From JAAYDS01 sp039680625 (GTDB lineage: Bacteria; Chloroflexota; Anaerolineae; UBA1429): 6,188 bases of DNA. The notes beneath the pieces are model-generated. The model searched no databases, was not told where the DNA came from, and saw only the letters and a program-made list of their open reading frames with translations. Both the position numbers and the translations under genes were made by a program. Within the stretch, counting starts at the first letter, position 1. Every line of letters begins with the position of its first letter. Below are positions 5,501-6,188 of the stretch, in pieces. Where the stretch lies: positions 1 through 6,188 of the forward strand of contig JBDKSN010000148.1 in NCBI GenBank assembly GCA_039680625.1, given 5' to 3'.

Positions 5501-6188
5501 CCTGCACCTCGATCGTACGAACTCTGGCTCTCGGCCTCAGCCCAGACGCGCATGGCGACTTGAGGGTCGATCAGCCAGGGGCCATCCAAACGCAACGTCA
5601 CCTCTAGGTGGGCTCCCGTCTTCAGGGCATGCTCACGTTCCCCATCGAGCGCCAACACACTCGGCTCGTCCACGGTCACGTCTATCGGGCGGTCGGGCCA
5701 CAGTGTCTCGACGGCGGTGGCTGCCATCGGCACCACCAACCCGGGCGCTAGGGCGGCCAGTGGGCCGCTGGCCGAGGGGCCGGCCAATGCCAACCAGCGG
5801 CCAAATGGCTCTCGCGGCCCGATGGTGCCCTGCGTCGCCGCCACTGAGGTCAGGCCGATGTTGTGCGGTTCGGCGCGCGTCACCCAGACATAGCGAATGG
5901 CACCGGGATCCCAAACTGCGCCGGCACCTGTAAAGCGGCTCTTGAGCAAGGCGATATCGACCAAAGCCGAGTCCAGCAGATCGCCGTTTAGCGTCGCCAC
6001 CAGCCGCTTACTGCGATACGATGCCTCGTCTTGCGGAACCAACCCGAGTGCTACCGCGCCCACGGCCATGCCTGCGATGGTGCCCTCGATAAAGACCGGC
6101 AAGACGTTGTTAGTGCCGGTAGAGACGCACAATAACGGCACCTCGCCTGCGCCCCGGCTCACCGCTCGCGCCGTGCCATCGCCGCCCA
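5497..6188 (-). CDS. acoX: AcoX-type NAD-kinase-like protein, N-terminus beyond the right edge
   Basis: The leftward frame is open to the window edge and gives 229 complete codons. The first five at the edge read GGDGT (6186-6172), the nucleotide-binding signature of the NAD kinase/diacylglycerol kinase superfamily. It is followed by ARAVSRGAG and then STGTNN (residues 22-27 of the visible part). Near the end, ALDGERE (179-185) matches the conserved C-terminal motif of the ATP-NAD kinase/AcoX branch. A GTG at 6162 could be mistaken for the start, but it lies after the GGDGT motif and is internal. Roughly a third of a typical AcoX protein is missing upstream. AcoX is encoded in acetoin dehydrogenase operons, and its exact role there is not settled; phosphorylation of NAD is a family-based guess. 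Its TGA overlaps the lpdA start, supporting one operon transcribed from outside the window. Confidence 0.85.
   Translation of the reverse strand, partial: GGDGTARAVSRGAGEVPLLCVSTGTNNVLPVFIEGTIAGMAVGAVALGLVPQDEASYRSKRLVATLNGDLLDSALVDIALLKSRFTGAGAVWDPGAIRYVWVTRAEPHNIGLTSVAATQGTIGPREPFGRWLALAGPSASGPLAALAPGLVVPMAATAVETLWPDRPIDVTVDEPSVLALDGEREHALKTGAHLEVTLRLDGPWLIDPQVAMRVWAEAESQSSYDRGAG

Noticed and set aside
6160..6162. GTG as the start codon of the AcoX-like gene
   Set aside because: The frame stays open upstream to the window edge and encodes GGDGT there, the family's essential motif, so this GTG is an internal valine codon.
1..6188. CRISPR array, tRNA or rRNA genes, phage genes, or toxin-antitoxin pair
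   Set aside because: No regularly spaced repeats, no RNA gene signatures, and no such protein motifs are visible on either strand. Nearly all of the window is covered by ordinary coding sequence.

Overview
The window is a GC-rich bacterial segment. Proline/threonine-rich linkers on exported proteins, a membrane lipoprotein deacetylase, and the mix of GTG and ATG starts fit a member of the Chloroflexota (Anaerolineae/Chloroflexia-like). This assignment is an inference from style, not from a marker gene.

Layout. Positions 1-197 hold the end of an insertion-sequence-like element. It consists of the first 43 codons of a leftward transposase-like gene plus two imperfect direct repeats just upstream of it. 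A promoter at 205-233 starts a rightward cluster. Its members are a complete Xer-type tyrosine recombinase (278-1183), a trimeric-class purine nucleoside phosphorylase (1243-2097), a membrane protein of unknown function with two transmembrane segments, a Pro/Thr linker and a beta-rich Ig-like outer domain (2109-2867), and a lipoprotein carrying an Ig-like domain and a NodB-type polysaccharide deacetylase domain (2854-4047). The last two genes overlap by 14 bases. A GC hairpin at the convergent junction (4061-4082) separates this cluster from a leftward pair. That pair is dihydrolipoyl dehydrogenase (4106-5500) and, upstream and overlapping it in an ATGA, an AcoX-type NAD-kinase-like protein (5497-6188) that runs off the right edge. 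A GGDGT motif sits at the very edge.

How they work together. The recombinase and the phosphorylase look like housekeeping functions (chromosome dimer resolution, purine salvage). The two surface proteins are probably made together and act outside the cytoplasmic membrane, on cell-wall or exopolysaccharide glycans. The acoX-lpdA pair is the downstream end of what is probably a 2-oxo acid or acetoin dehydrogenase operon whose E1 and E2 genes would lie beyond 6188.

I did not find a convincing new biological system. The points most worth a second look are the surface-protein pair, the duplicated motif at the element end, and the coupled AcoX-like/E3 pair. There is no gene-free stretch longer than 300 bases. 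The longest, 131-277, holds the element end and the recombinase promoter.
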